Source: Acidobacteriota bacterium
Lineage (GTDB): Bacteria > Aquificota > Aquificia > Aquificales > Aquificaceae
Assembly (NCBI GenBank): GCA_003696155.1
Contig: RFFP01000015.1
Span: 34,061 to 98,060 of the forward strand
DNA length: 64,000 nucleotides
Reading direction: 5' to 3'
The notes beneath the pieces were generated by a model. That model was not told the origin of the DNA. It made no database searches and saw only the letters and a program-made list of their open reading frames with translations. Of this stretch, positions 8,420-17,603 are shown piece after piece (position 1 is the stretch's first letter; each line of letters begins with the position of its first letter). The translations under genes were made by a program, and so were the position numbers.

Positions 8420-9909
8420 AAGACTTGAGACTTAACCTTTTTCTACTTGTAGCTCTTGTGGCTCTGTGTATAGGTGCGGTGGCTCTAAGACCTATAAACC
8501 TGGGACTGGACCTAAGGGGTGGCATGTCTATGGTTATCGAGCCAGACATGAACTATGCCCTAAAGCAGGAGTACGAGAGATACGCAAAAGATATAGAGCT
8601 CAAGCTAAGGGAGTCGGGAATAAGAATCCTTGACACCTTAGGTGAAGAGAGGGGTATATGGATAGAGCTCTTAGAGGTGTCCGACTATGAAAAGCTCCTT
8701 AAGGTTATTGAAAAGGACTTTCCGCGCTTTGAAATAGGAGAAAGGGAAAAGGAAAGGGTGCTTATAAAACTGAAAGAGGTTGAACTCCAGCAGCTAAGGG
8801 AGGGGACCCTAACTCAGACCATGGAGGTCTTGCGCAAGAGGGTAGACGAGCTTGGCGTAGTCCAGCCCGTCATAACCAAGATAGGTGCGGACAGGATACT
8901 GGTTGAACTGCCAGGTGTGTTGGACATACAAAGGGCAAAGTCCATAGTTGGAAGGACAGCACTCTTGGAGCTAAAGCTGGTTGTGGAAAGCGGACCTAGG
9001 GAAGCCCTTGAGGGCAAACTTTCAAAGGATACAGAACTGCTACCGAGCATGGACAACTCCGAATGGTTCTTACTTGAGAAGCTGCCCGTCATAACGGGAG
9101 CAGACCTAAAGACTGCTTACACATCCACCGACGAGTTTGGTATGCCGGCGGTCACTTTTGAGCTTACAGACATAGGCTCCAAGAAGTTTGGGGAGGCAAC
9201 GGAGAAAAACATTGGCAGAAGGTTGGCCATAGTTTTAGACAAAAGGGTGATGTCCGCACCTGTCATAAGGAGTAGGATAACGGATAGGGGGCAGATAAGT
9301 GGGAACTTTAAGCCAGAGGAGGCAAAGGAACTGGCTATAGTCCTAAGGGCTGGAGCCTTACCCACAAAGGTTGAGTTTCTTCAGGAGACGGTAGTAGGTC
9401 CCGCTCTAGGAAAGGACGCCATACAGCAGGGCATAAAAGCTGGTATTTTAGGTTTCTTGCTTCTGGTAATGCTGTTAGTTGTAAGGTACAAGTTTGCAGG
9501 GGTGACCGCAACCTTCTCAATCCTTTTAAACGCCCTAATGCTTTGGGCTGGACTCGTTCTGCTTGGTGGAACCCTCACCCTCCCCGGTATAGCCGGCATA
9601 ATACTTAACATGGGCATAGCGGTGGACTCAAACGTGCTCATATTTGAAAGGGTAAGGGAGGAGCTAAGACTGGGAAACAGCATAAGAAAATCTATAGAGC
9701 TGGGCTACAGGAGGACACTGAGCGCTGTATGGGACACCCACATAACCTTGTTGGTTGCTGCGCTTATCCTCTTTCAGTTTGGTAGCGGTCCAGTGAAAGG
9801 CTTTGCCACAACCCTAACCATAGGCACTATTGCATCCTTTATATCCAACGTCTACTTTGCTAAGCAACTATTGGATACTCTCGCTAGGGTTAGGCTTTTC
9901 AAAGTCTAG
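8416..9909 (+). CDS. secD: Protein translocase subunit SecD
   Basis: A 497-residue RND-type membrane protein that helps the Sec channel use the proton gradient. It has an N-terminal membrane helix, the LGLDLRGGMSM motif at about residue 30, a large periplasmic P1 region (MEVLRKRVDELGV, ELPGV…RAKSIVGRTALLELKLV), and a C-terminal block of five helices including GIILNMGIAVDSNVLIFERVREE. No secF is adjacent: the next gene is convergent and unrelated. A TATAAT box sits 8 nt before the ATG inside waaA, so it may also start its own leaderless transcript. Its stop shares CTAG with the convergent gene. Confidence 0.95.
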   Translation: MKDLRLNLFLLVALVALCIGAVALRPINLGLDLRGGMSMVIEPDMNYALKQEYERYAKDIELKLRESGIRILDTLGEERGIWIELLEVSDYEKLLKVIEKDFPRFEIGEREKERVLIKLKEVELQQLREGTLTQTMEVLRKRVDELGVVQPVITKIGADRILVELPGVLDIQRAKSIVGRTALLELKLVVESGPREALEGKLSKDTELLPSMDNSEWFLLEKLPVITGADLKTAYTSTDEFGMPAVTFELTDIGSKKFGEATEKNIGRRLAIVLDKRVMSAPVIRSRITDRGQISGNFKPEEAKELAIVLRAGALPTKVEFLQETVVGPALGKDAIQQGIKAGILGFLLLVMLLVVRYKFAGVTATFSILLNALMLWAGLVLLGGTLTLPGIAGIILNMGIAVDSNVLIFERVREELRLGNSIRKSIELGYRRTLSAVWDTHITLLVAALILFQFGSGPVKGFATTLTIGTIASFISNVYFAKQLLDTLARVRLFKV

Positions 9910-11120
9910 AGGTAAAGGGTAAAAGGTTTATGCGTATATTCTATATCCTCCACAAATCTTAGGAAATCTTGCTTACCATCCCTTTGTTCCTTTTTGCTGT
10001 TTTGCCTCTGGTCAAAACTGTAAAGGTTGCTGCCGTTCATCATCAGAACCTCTATATTGTATCCCAGACTTTGCAAAGAATGTACCAACCTCTGAACCTC
10101 GAGAGGTGTGGGTTGTCTGTAGAGTTCTTCGTTTATCTCCAGAGAGAGCCACAACCTGTTCTTTAAGAAGGACAGCCTAACCTGTGCATCCTCAAGTTTT
10201 ACATTCAAAATCCTCCGCTCGTTGAAAACCTGCCTTTTCCCGACTCCGCTTACCTCATAAACCATTTCCTCCTGCCCATCGTGGAAGGTAATCCCAGCTG
10301 GGTTTTCACCCCTTCTCAGCTCTTGTCCCTCATAAGAGGTAGAATTCTTATCTGAGGTATCTACCTCCTGCAGCTCTAACGGATGGCTATGTAAGCTTTC
10401 TCCATGTTCTTCTTTACCTTTCCACCTTCCCCATAGGGGACCTTTTACTTTGTCTTCACCTGTAAAATCGTAGAGAACAGGCTTTTCAGGAATAAATCTA
10501 TCCTCAATGTCCTCCCCTTTACCTTTCAGAGCCTTAGGTGTAGAATCCTTGGCTCTGTTAATTAGAAAATCACCGTTTTCTAAAGAATCTCCAATGGAAC
10601 CCCTTATTAAATAGGCTTTGTAGTCACTTAAGGGTTCTCGCAAACTACCAGTCTCATCTCTGCTGAAAAAACTGTTTAAACTTCTATCAGTGTTTAGCTT
10701 GGTGGAAGCTTCATGCTCCATAAGATTTTTGTGTTCGTAGAGGTTATGGAAAGTTCCCTTTTCTGCATCGTTATGGGAGGTTTCTGTTTTCTGTACTTCA
10801 GCGTATCCTTCCGGATAATTTTCTCCATCAATAGGAGAAACTATCTGCGATTTAACATTTATGAGGTGAACTAGGTGGGCTTGGGGGTTGAGTTCATAAC
10901 CCAGCATGGGCATATTAGGGGAAATGGTGGACATAAAAACATCCTGCTCGATGGAGTCATTTTCATTAATCGTGTTTAATCCTTCGAGATTTTCGGGTGT
11001 GCCTAAGACGATGGATGTAAGAACATCTTCAAAACTTTCATTAACCTTATCAATCCTTACCAATGGAGAATAGTTAGCAATGCATATGCCTTGACATAGG
11101 TTTAGGAGTTTTTGTTCCAT
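9906..11120 (-). CDS. Unknown 404-residue protein, possibly FliK-like (flagellar hook-length control)
   Basis: The N-terminal 280 residues are polar and low in structure, with many Asn, Glu, Ser and His. The C-terminal 100 residues are compact: NVKLEDAQVRLSFLKNRLWLSLEI, then a helix LEVQRLVHSLQSLGYNIEVLMMNGSNLYSF. A long disordered N-terminus with a small C-terminal beta-alpha domain is how FliK/Flg_hook proteins look, so a hook-length role is a reasonable guess but unproven; no other flagellar gene is in the window. It is a single-gene unit with AGGGG/AGGG before the ATG. Composition (N-rich) differs from its neighbours, as expected of a fast-evolving linker protein. Confidence 0.55.
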   Translation of the reverse strand: MEQKLLNLCQGICIANYSPLVRIDKVNESFEDVLTSIVLGTPENLEGLNTINENDSIEQDVFMSTISPNMPMLGYELNPQAHLVHLINVKSQIVSPIDGENYPEGYAEVQKTETSHNDAEKGTFHNLYEHKNLMEHEASTKLNTDRSLNSFFSRDETGSLREPLSDYKAYLIRGSIGDSLENGDFLINRAKDSTPKALKGKGEDIEDRFIPEKPVLYDFTGEDKVKGPLWGRWKGKEEHGESLHSHPLELQEVDTSDKNSTSYEGQELRRGENPAGITFHDGQEEMVYEVSGVGKRQVFNERRILNVKLEDAQVRLSFLKNRLWLSLEINEELYRQPTPLEVQRLVHSLQSLGYNIEVLMMNGSNLYSFDQRQNSKKEQRDGKQDFLRFVEDIEYTHKPFTLYL

Positions 11121-11206
11121 CCCTATCCCCTTTCTATAATTTTAGAAACTTTTTTCAATTTTGCAATAGTCCAACATACGCGTGGTTTAGCTTTATACTA
11201 ATGTTC

Positions 11207-12193
11207 ATGGAAGTAAGGGCCTTTAAATGGCTAGGCTCCCACCTACAGTTACTAGACCAGCGCGAGCTTCCGGAAAGAGAGGTGTGGCTAGATTTAAAGG
11301 ACTACAGAAAAGTGGCTGAGGCTATAAAGAACATGGCGGTCAGAGGAGCTCCGGCCATAGGGTGCGTTGCCGCTTACGGCTTTGTACTGGGCATAAAGCA
11401 AGGACACGAGCCCACTGAGGTATACAGAACCCTGAGGGAGACCAGGCCAACCGCCTATAACCTGTTCTGGGCGCTGGACAGAGTTATGAAGGCTCTAAAA
11501 GAAGGCGGAGACGTTGAAGGGGAAGCGGTAAAAATAGAAGAAGAGGACTACAGGGCTAACAGAAGAATGGGAGAGATTGGAAAGGAGCTTATACCTAAGG
11601 GTGCAAGGGTGCTCACCCATTGCAATACGGGAGCCTTAGCCACCGCAGGATGGGGTACAGCCCTTGGTATTGTGAGGTCTGCTCACTACTCTGGCAAGGA
11701 CATATTTGTCTGGGTTGATGAGACGAGACCCTTTCTTCAGGGGTCTAGGCTTACCGCGTGGGAGCTCTCCAAGGAAGGTATACCCCATAGGATAATAACA
11801 GATTCAACCGCGGGCTTCCTCATGAAGAAAGGACTGGTAGACTGTGTGGTGGTGGGTGCGGATAGGATAACCAGGGACTATTACGTAGCCAACAAGATAG
11901 GAACCTACTCCCTATCGGTCCTGACAAAGGTACATGGCATACCCTTCTATGTGGTTGCACCCACGTCCACCTTTGACCATGAATGTATGGGAGAGGAGGG
12001 TATAAGGATTGAGGAAAGGTCTGAAGATGAGATAAAGAGCATAAAGGGGGTAAGGATTGCACCTTCCGATTCTCCAGCTCTTCACCTTGCCTTTGATGTG
12101 ACACCACCAGAGAATATAACAGCCATAATAACAGAGGAGGGTATAATAAAAATTAATGCTGGAGGACTTGTTGAAAGAATTAAAAAGGGATGA
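11207..12193 (+). CDS. mtnA: Methylthioribose-1-phosphate isomerase
   Basis: A 328-residue enzyme of the methionine salvage pathway that converts methylthioribose-1-phosphate to methylthioribulose-1-phosphate. It belongs to the eIF2B-alpha-like family: MAVRGAPAIGCVAAYG near residue 45, THCNTGALATAGWGTALG with the catalytic cysteine, and VVVGADRITRDYYVANKIGTY with the catalytic aspartate. Two ATGs exist (11201 and 11207); TATACT lies 7 nt before the second and 1 nt before the first, so 11207 fits a leaderless start better. It opens a nine-gene overlapping plus-strand cluster that ends with comF. Confidence 0.9.
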   Translation: MEVRAFKWLGSHLQLLDQRELPEREVWLDLKDYRKVAEAIKNMAVRGAPAIGCVAAYGFVLGIKQGHEPTEVYRTLRETRPTAYNLFWALDRVMKALKEGGDVEGEAVKIEEEDYRANRRMGEIGKELIPKGARVLTHCNTGALATAGWGTALGIVRSAHYSGKDIFVWVDETRPFLQGSRLTAWELSKEGIPHRIITDSTAGFLMKKGLVDCVVVGADRITRDYYVANKIGTYSLSVLTKVHGIPFYVVAPTSTFDHECMGEEGIRIEERSEDEIKSIKGVRIAPSDSPALHLAFDVTPPENITAIITEEGIIKINAGGLVERIKKG

Positions 12194-12842
12194 CCATTGT
12201 GAAATACTGACATCTTGGAAGGAAATACCCATAAGGGTAAGTCTGCCCATAAGGTGGGTATCTCCGCAGGAAAGGTTTGTAAGTTTCGACTTTAAGGAGT
12301 GTAAGCTAAAGAGCGTATTCGGTAATGCCCCTATATATCTGAAGTTTAACGAACTGTTTATACTTTGCAGGCTTTTTAGCAATGTAAGGGATGAGCTTGT
12401 GCTCGAGGTTGAGGCACCCGTACCGGCTCCATCCATAGTTCTTAGAGAGTTCATAAGGGTTGAACCCACTGAAAAGGAGCCCGTCTATGTATCCTTTCGC
12501 ATGGATGAAGGGTTTTCCATTAGAACAAAAGCGGCAGATGTAAGTGAATCTGGTATAGGGCTTTACCTTTCTAAAGATGATGCTAAAGCGCTTCTCGATA
12601 CGATTGTAGGCATTCCAGAATATGGGGAAAAAATACATATGCCCTTTGAGCTAGAGATAGAACTCCCCCAAGAGGGTTTAATAAGAGCGGAAGGAGAATT
12701 AAAGAACGTGCTGAGCAAAGAAGATGAACTTTATGTTAGGTTTGGCTTCAAGATAAGGTTGGATGAGAACCAAGCTAAGAAAATAAGAAGGTACGTTATG
12801 AAAAGGCAGAGGGAGATACTGGAGCAGCTAAAATCTTTATGA
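12156..12842 (+). CDS. PilZ-domain c-di-GMP receptor protein
   Basis: A 228-residue soluble protein. An N-terminal beta-rich domain (residues 1-90, YcgR-N-like) precedes a PilZ domain with both ligand motifs intact: R97xxxR101 (LREFIR) and D128xS130xxG133 (ADVSESG). PilZ proteins change conformation on binding c-di-GMP and act on motility, pili or synthesis enzymes; the output here is unknown. The ATG lies inside mtnA (38-nt overlap) and carries TATAAT 8 nt upstream, so it may be made from its own leaderless mRNA. A second PilZ protein of similar two-domain layout is at 51075. Confidence 0.85.
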   Translation: MLEDLLKELKRDDHCEILTSWKEIPIRVSLPIRWVSPQERFVSFDFKECKLKSVFGNAPIYLKFNELFILCRLFSNVRDELVLEVEAPVPAPSIVLREFIRVEPTEKEPVYVSFRMDEGFSIRTKAADVSESGIGLYLSKDDAKALLDTIVGIPEYGEKIHMPFELEIELPQEGLIRAEGELKNVLSKEDELYVRFGFKIRLDENQAKKIRRYVMKRQREILEQLKSL

Positions 12843-14002
12843 GGCTTTTGTTCAACATAGCCTTAAGGTACCTTTTATCGAGTAAAGGCTCCACACTGCT
12901 TGTATCCCTTATAGCCCTATGTGGGGTTGCCCTCAGTGTGGTTGCAGTGCTTTTGACCATGGGTGTCTTTGCAGGCTTTCAGAAGGCCCTAAAAGAGAAG
13001 ATACTGTCCTCCTCCCCACATATCATAGTCAGTCTTTTAAACCCACAAGAGGAAAACTCACACAACCTCCTAAGCTTTCAAAGGGACATAGAAAGGATAT
13101 ACTTCGTGGTTTTGTATCAGGGTCTATTGTCCAAGGAGGGAAAGCTATCGAGCGTAAGTGTGAGGGGTATGAAAGTAAGGGATATAAAAGATAACTACGC
13201 AGTAAGAGTAGAAGAGGGAGTAGCTCTAGGGGCTGGACTTGCAGATATAATGGGAGTTAAGGTGGGTGACGAGGTTGTGCTTCTGTCGCCCATGGGCATA
13301 AAAACACCCTTTGGCTTTATACCGAAGGCTCAAAGCTTTAAGGTTGAAGGTGTATTCCAAAAGGGCGTCTTCGATCAGGACTATGCCACAGTGATTATGA
13401 GAAGGGAGAGAGCGGAAGAGCTCTTTGGCAACACCTACCAAGTGGTGGGCTACGAGGTATATCTAAAGGACCCCTATAAGGCGCAGGAGGTCAGAAGCAG
13501 TATGGAAAAGAGCTTAGGCTACAGCGCCATAGTCAGGTCATGGATAGACCTGAACAAACCCCTCTTTAACGCTCTACAGCTTGAAAAGGTGGGTATATTT
13601 TTCGTACTGCTACTGATGGTGCTTATAGCCTCCTTCAACATAACTAGCCTACTCTTCATGAAGGTCAAGGAGAAGACAAAGGATATAGCCATACTGAGAA
13701 CCTACGGGCTCAAAAGAGGGGGTGTGCTATTGATCTTTCTTTTACAGGGCACTATATTAGGGCTAACAGGAACCTTGCTGGGACTATTCCTTTCCCTTAT
13801 CGGTGGATATCTCATAAACACCTACAAACTGGTAAGAGTGCCCGCCGACGTGTACCTTATGGACCATATTCCAGTGCATTTTGAAACTGGGGACCTAATT
13901 TTTACGTTGGTTGGTGCACTGCTCCTTTCCCTTCTTGCAGGACTCCTTCCAGCTTACAAAGCAAGCAAGGAAAGCATTGTAAGGGTTCTAAGAAATGAGT
14001 GA
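12839..14002 (+). CDS. lolC: Lipoprotein-releasing ABC transporter permease (LolC/LolE type)
   Basis: A 387-residue inner-membrane protein with one N-terminal helix, a periplasmic MacB-like domain (about residues 45-240) and three C-terminal helices forming an FtsX domain (FNITSLLFMKVKEKTKDIAILRTYG; then LLGLFLSLIGGYLINTYKLVRVP). With the ATPase encoded next it would extract outer-membrane lipoproteins. Only one permease gene is present, so it may act as a homodimer. The start overlaps the preceding stop as ATGA. It is shorter than E. coli LolC/E (about 400-415) by a small amount only. Confidence 0.85.
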   Translation: MRLLFNIALRYLLSSKGSTLLVSLIALCGVALSVVAVLLTMGVFAGFQKALKEKILSSSPHIIVSLLNPQEENSHNLLSFQRDIERIYFVVLYQGLLSKEGKLSSVSVRGMKVRDIKDNYAVRVEEGVALGAGLADIMGVKVGDEVVLLSPMGIKTPFGFIPKAQSFKVEGVFQKGVFDQDYATVIMRRERAEELFGNTYQVVGYEVYLKDPYKAQEVRSSMEKSLGYSAIVRSWIDLNKPLFNALQLEKVGIFFVLLLMVLIASFNITSLLFMKVKEKTKDIAILRTYGLKRGGVLLIFLLQGTILGLTGTLLGLFLSLIGGYLINTYKLVRVPADVYLMDHIPVHFETGDLIFTLVGALLLSLLAGLLPAYKASKESIVRVLRNE

Positions 14003-14654
14003 AGTTCTGAAAACGGAGAATCTATGGAAGGTTTACCCAAATGGCGTGGAGGCCCTCAAGGGTGTTAACCTTGAGCTCTACGAGGGTGAGATGGTTGGCC
14101 TCATGGGTCCATCGGGCTCGGGCAAAAGCACCCTTCTTCATATGGTTGCTGGGCTTGAAAAGCCCACCAAAGGAAAGATATACCTATTCGGTCAGGATAT
14201 AGGTGATTTTGATGAGGACCGTCTGTCGGAGATAAGACAGAAATACATAGGTTTTATATTCCAGTTTTACTATCTTCTTGAAGACTTTACCGTTTTTGAA
14301 AATCTTACCCTCATAGGCAGGATGGCTGGACAAAGGGAACCGGAGAAGAAAGCTCTGGATATACTTAACTATCTGAGGCTTAGCCACAGGCTAAAACACA
14401 GACCATCAGAGCTTTCCGGTGGCGAACAGCAAAGGGTTGCCATAGGAAGGGCTCTTATACTTGAGCCAAGGCTACTGCTTGCGGATGAGCCTACTGGGAA
14501 TTTAGACATTGAAGAGGGCAAGAGGATATTTGAACTCTTTTTACGTTTGAAAGAAGAAAAGGGGCTTAGTTTGTTAGTTGCCACGCATAACGAGGAACTT
14601 AGGACATACTTTGACCGTATATACAGGCTAAGGGACGGTGTCCTCGATGTATAA
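13995..14654 (+). CDS. lolD: Lipoprotein-releasing ABC transporter ATPase (LolD type)
   Basis: A 219-residue ABC ATPase of the LolD/MacB family. Walker A GPSGSGKST lies near residue 38, the Q-loop FIFQFYYLLEDFTVFEN near 90, the signature LSGGEQQRVAIGRAL near 140, and Walker B LLLADEPTGNLD near 160. It pairs with the permease encoded upstream (8-nt overlap). Phe-Gln-Phe at the Q-loop and the length fit LolD. Confidence 0.9.
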   Translation: MSEVLKTENLWKVYPNGVEALKGVNLELYEGEMVGLMGPSGSGKSTLLHMVAGLEKPTKGKIYLFGQDIGDFDEDRLSEIRQKYIGFIFQFYYLLEDFTVFENLTLIGRMAGQREPEKKALDILNYLRLSHRLKHRPSELSGGEQQRVAIGRALILEPRLLLADEPTGNLDIEEGKRIFELFLRLKEEKGLSLLVATHNEELRTYFDRIYRLRDGVLDV

Positions 14655-14662
14655 TTTTGAGC

Positions 14663-14998
14663 ATGTATTACTTCTTTCTTATATTGTTTATAACAGTTGC
14701 CTTGCTTTTGATAGTGGTAGTTCTTATGCAGAGGAGCAGGGGGGATGTGGGAAGTGCCTTCGGTGGTATGGGTCAGGGTGTATTCGGTCCTGGTGGAGTG
14801 GACACTATACTTACCAAGTTTACCTACTGGCTTGGCTTTTCTCTCATGATTGTGGCTATTATTTTGGCTCTAACCCATCCCTCGAAAAGGGGCTCCTTAA
14901 TAGAAGATGAAGGTAAAACAGCTCCTCCAAAGACCCAGCAGGGTCTCCCTCAGGGACAGAGTGCTCCTGCTAGCACACCTACTCAAAAGGGACCATAA
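14663..14998 (+). CDS. secG: Protein-export membrane protein SecG
   Basis: A 111-residue protein with two membrane helices separated by the conserved loop QRSRGDVGSAFGG, typical of SecG, followed by a low-complexity tail rich in Pro, Gln and Ala. A TTG two codons upstream is possible, but the ATG at 14663 has a TATAAT exactly 7 nt before it and is preferred. The tail overlaps prmC by 92 nt in another frame. Confidence 0.88.
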   Translation: MYYFFLILFITVALLLIVVVLMQRSRGDVGSAFGGMGQGVFGPGGVDTILTKFTYWLGFSLMIVAIILALTHPSKRGSLIEDEGKTAPPKTQQGLPQGQSAPASTPTQKGP

Positions 14999-15722
14999 GG
15001 AGCTCCTTCTTAGGTTGGAAGAGGAGATTCCTAAGGAGTGTGAGAAGCTTTACCTTTCTTCCCTTAGGAAGCTCGAGGAGGGCTATCCCCTACAGTACCT
15101 AATAGGTGAATGGGATTTCTACGGCAGGAGTTTCTATGTGGAAGAGGGTGTACTCATACCCAGGCCGGAGACAGAGCTCTTGGTGGAGGAGGTTCTTAAA
15201 AGGGTTCACAAAGAAAAGCCTGTAGTAGGTCTAGAGATCGGTGTGGGGAGTGGATGTATAAGCATTACCCTTCTCCTCGAAAGAGAAAGGTTAAAGATGT
15301 TCGCCAATGACATAAACCTAAAGGCTCTTAAGCTGGCAAAGAATAATGCTCTCAGATACGGTGTGGAAGGCAGACTCTTACTTTTTGCCTCTGACCTCTT
15401 TTCTAGCATAAGACCCTTTCCCTTTGATTTTATAGTCTCCAATCCACCATACATACCTGAAGAATACTGGGATAGGCTTTCTACGGGTGTAAAGCTCGAA
15501 GGTTATCCTTCTCTTATAGCCGGTAAAAAGGGCTACGAGCTTTTTGAGAGGCTCTCAGAGGAGATTGGGGTATATCTGAGTAGGGGTGGCTTTTTCGCCC
15601 TTGAGATAGGGCATGACCAAGGCCAAGTGGTGAAGGATATATTTCATAAAAGGGGTTTTCATGCACAGGTTTATAAGGACTACTCAGGTCAGGACAGGGT
15701 GGTAGTGGGATGGAAATCATAG
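14907..15722 (+). CDS. prmC: Peptide chain release factor glutamine methyltransferase
   Basis: A 271-residue SAM-dependent methyltransferase that modifies the GGQ glutamine of RF1/RF2. The N-terminal helical domain (VKQLLQ…LLLAHLLKRDHKELLLRLEE) and the linker YLIGEWDFYGRSFYVEEGVLIPRPETE are intact, then the SAM site GLEIGVGSGCISI and the catalytic FIVSNPPYIPEEYW. Because the N-terminal domain is needed and looks right, the start inside secG is credible. It sits in a chain of overlapping genes ending in comF. Confidence 0.92.
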   Translation: MKVKQLLQRPSRVSLRDRVLLLAHLLKRDHKELLLRLEEEIPKECEKLYLSSLRKLEEGYPLQYLIGEWDFYGRSFYVEEGVLIPRPETELLVEEVLKRVHKEKPVVGLEIGVGSGCISITLLLERERLKMFANDINLKALKLAKNNALRYGVEGRLLLFASDLFSSIRPFPFDFIVSNPPYIPEEYWDRLSTGVKLEGYPSLIAGKKGYELFERLSEEIGVYLSRGGFFALEIGHDQGQVVKDIFHKRGFHAQVYKDYSGQDRVVVGWKS

Positions 15723-16939
15723 GCTTTCTTCTCGGGACCTTGTTTTTTATACTACTAGAGGCCTTCTTTGCAGGCTCTGAGATAGCGCTTGTTAGCACTG
15801 ACAGAAGTAGAATCTCCATACTCCATAGAAGGACGGGTTACGGCTTTTTAAGGGACTTCTACGAAAATCCAGAAGAGTACATAACCCTTACCATGCTTGG
15901 ATACACCATAAGCATAGTTCTCGCCTCTACCTTTTACACCCTTGCAGTGCTTAAACTCGGTGAGTACTTACCCCTCCTAAGAGGTGCGGAGGTCCTTTTT
16001 TCCGCAACCCTTGTGATATTCACCCTTATGCTAGGAGAGATAGTACCAAAAAGTCTCTTTCAGAAACACAAGGAAAGGCTCATAGTCCCCTCCCTGTGGT
16101 TTCTTAGCAAGATGAAAATTCCAGCCAAGCCTCTCTTGGTTGCATCAAGGAAGATGAGCAGAGTAATCACAGAAAACCTAAGGTCTAAGCATAGGGAAGA
16201 TGTGGAAAAGGAAAGCCTTCTAAAGTTTATGGAAGAGCTATCTCAAAGGGAAGAGAAGCTCAAGCTTGCCCTTAGGATACTTAGCATGAAGGACCTTCTT
16301 GCAACCGAGGAGATAAAACCCATCACAGAGGTGGTAATGGCTGAGGAGAAAGCCACCATAGAGCAGGTGATGTCCATAATGAAGGAAAGCGGGTACAGAA
16401 GACTTCCTGTTTACAGGAGGAGGGTCGACCAGATAGTGGGCTACGTCGACCTTTTCGACCTTATATCCAACAGACATGCAAGGTTCATAAGGGAGCTCAT
16501 AAGACCAGTTCACTACTTTTCAGAGTTTACAACCTTAGAAAGGGTATTTGAGGCTTTCACAAATGGCAAGGAGCAGATGGGTGTGGTGGTGGATGAAAGG
16601 GGGAACATCATAGGTATAATCACGTGGGATGATTTGCAGAGTTACGTGCTTGGTCTTTCTGAGGGGCACGGTATAGAGGAAGAAGAGCTCTTAGAAGTGG
16701 AGAAGGATAAATGGATAGTAGACGGGGGCTTGGAAAGAGAGAGGTTTGAAAAAATTCTAGGCATTGACCTTCCCGATGGTCCTTACACAACGGTAGGGGG
16801 TTTTCTCTCCTTTTACATGAAAAGGATACCCAACAAGGGGGAGGTAATAGAATACATGGGATACCGCTTCAAGGTAATCCAGAGGGACGAAAGAAGGATA
16901 ACAAAGGTACTGGTGGAGAAAAATGTACAGGAGCAGTAA
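15710..16939 (+). CDS. CNNM/HlyC-CorC family membrane protein (DUF21 and CBS domains)
   Basis: A 409-residue membrane protein. The N-terminal DUF21 domain (residues 1-160) has about four helices and the EAFFAGSEIALVSTDRSRI motif; two CBS domains follow (PITEVVMAEEKATIEQVMSIMKESGYRRLPVYR…, then FEAFTNGKEQMGVVVDERGNIIGIITWDDL); the C-terminal CorC_HlyC domain includes DGGLERERFEKILGIDLP and YTTVGGFLSFYMKRIPNKGEVIEYMGYRF. Family members are linked to Mg2+ or Co2+ export and resistance; substrate unknown here. Confidence 0.85.
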   Translation: MEIIGFLLGTLFFILLEAFFAGSEIALVSTDRSRISILHRRTGYGFLRDFYENPEEYITLTMLGYTISIVLASTFYTLAVLKLGEYLPLLRGAEVLFSATLVIFTLMLGEIVPKSLFQKHKERLIVPSLWFLSKMKIPAKPLLVASRKMSRVITENLRSKHREDVEKESLLKFMEELSQREEKLKLALRILSMKDLLATEEIKPITEVVMAEEKATIEQVMSIMKESGYRRLPVYRRRVDQIVGYVDLFDLISNRHARFIRELIRPVHYFSEFTTLERVFEAFTNGKEQMGVVVDERGNIIGIITWDDLQSYVLGLSEGHGIEEEELLEVEKDKWIVDGGLERERFEKILGIDLPDGPYTTVGGFLSFYMKRIPNKGEVIEYMGYRFKVIQRDERRITKVLVEKNVQEQ

Positions 16940-17603
16940 AAAACTGAAGGACATACCACAGGAACTGAGGCCTAGAGAGAAGCTCCAGAGGCTGGGTGCG
17001 GAAAACCTCTCCGAAGAGGAGCTCCTTGCGGTGATCTTGGGTTCTGGTACCAAGGAGATGGATGTGCTGAGCCTTGCCAAAGCTCTCACAGAAGTTGGTT
17101 GGAAAAGGCTTCAGAGTATGACGATAGAGGAGGTAGAAAAAACCTTCAAAGGCATAGGTAAGGTAAAGGCATGCCAGATAAGGGCCATGATAGAGCTCTC
17201 AAGAAGGTTAAGAGACCCATACGGTGGCATAAGCATATTAAGTCCTGAGGATGCATATAGGTTTCTGAGGGATAAGGTGGACAACAGAAGGGAGTATTTG
17301 ATAGCCCTCTATCTGAGCCCCCTTGGGAAGCTCCTAGAGTATCAGGTAATAGCCATAGGTAGAATGAACGCCCTCTTTGCAGAGCCCAGAGAGATACTTT
17401 ACCATGCCATAAACCTAGCTTGTCATTCAATACTGGTAGCCCACAACCATCCGAAGGGTCAGCTTAAACCTTCAAAGGAGGACTTAGAGTTTACCCAAAG
17501 GCTAAAAGTAGCCTGCGAAATTATGGGTTTTGAGCTCCTCGACCACATAATAGTAAACAGTGAGGGCTTTGTTTCTCTCAGAAGGGAGGGCTATATGGGA
17601 TAG
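16923..17603 (+). CDS. radC: RadC family JAB-domain protein
   Basis: A 226-residue RadC/YicR-type protein. The N-terminal helix-hairpin-helix region (RPREKLQRLGAENLSEEELLAVILGSGT) and TFKGIGKVKACQIRAMIEL precede a JAB metalloprotease-like domain with the motif ILVAHNHPKGQLKPSKEDLEFT near residue 175. Despite the name its role in repair is not proven. The stop TAG overlaps the proposed ATA start of comF, and GGGAGGG at 17584-17590 within its last codons is the apparent ribosome site for comF. Confidence 0.9.
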   Translation: MYRSSKKLKDIPQELRPREKLQRLGAENLSEEELLAVILGSGTKEMDVLSLAKALTEVGWKRLQSMTIEEVEKTFKGIGKVKACQIRAMIELSRRLRDPYGGISILSPEDAYRFLRDKVDNRREYLIALYLSPLGKLLEYQVIAIGRMNALFAEPREILYHAINLACHSILVAHNHPKGQLKPSKEDLEFTQRLKVACEIMGFELLDHIIVNSEGFVSLRREGYMG

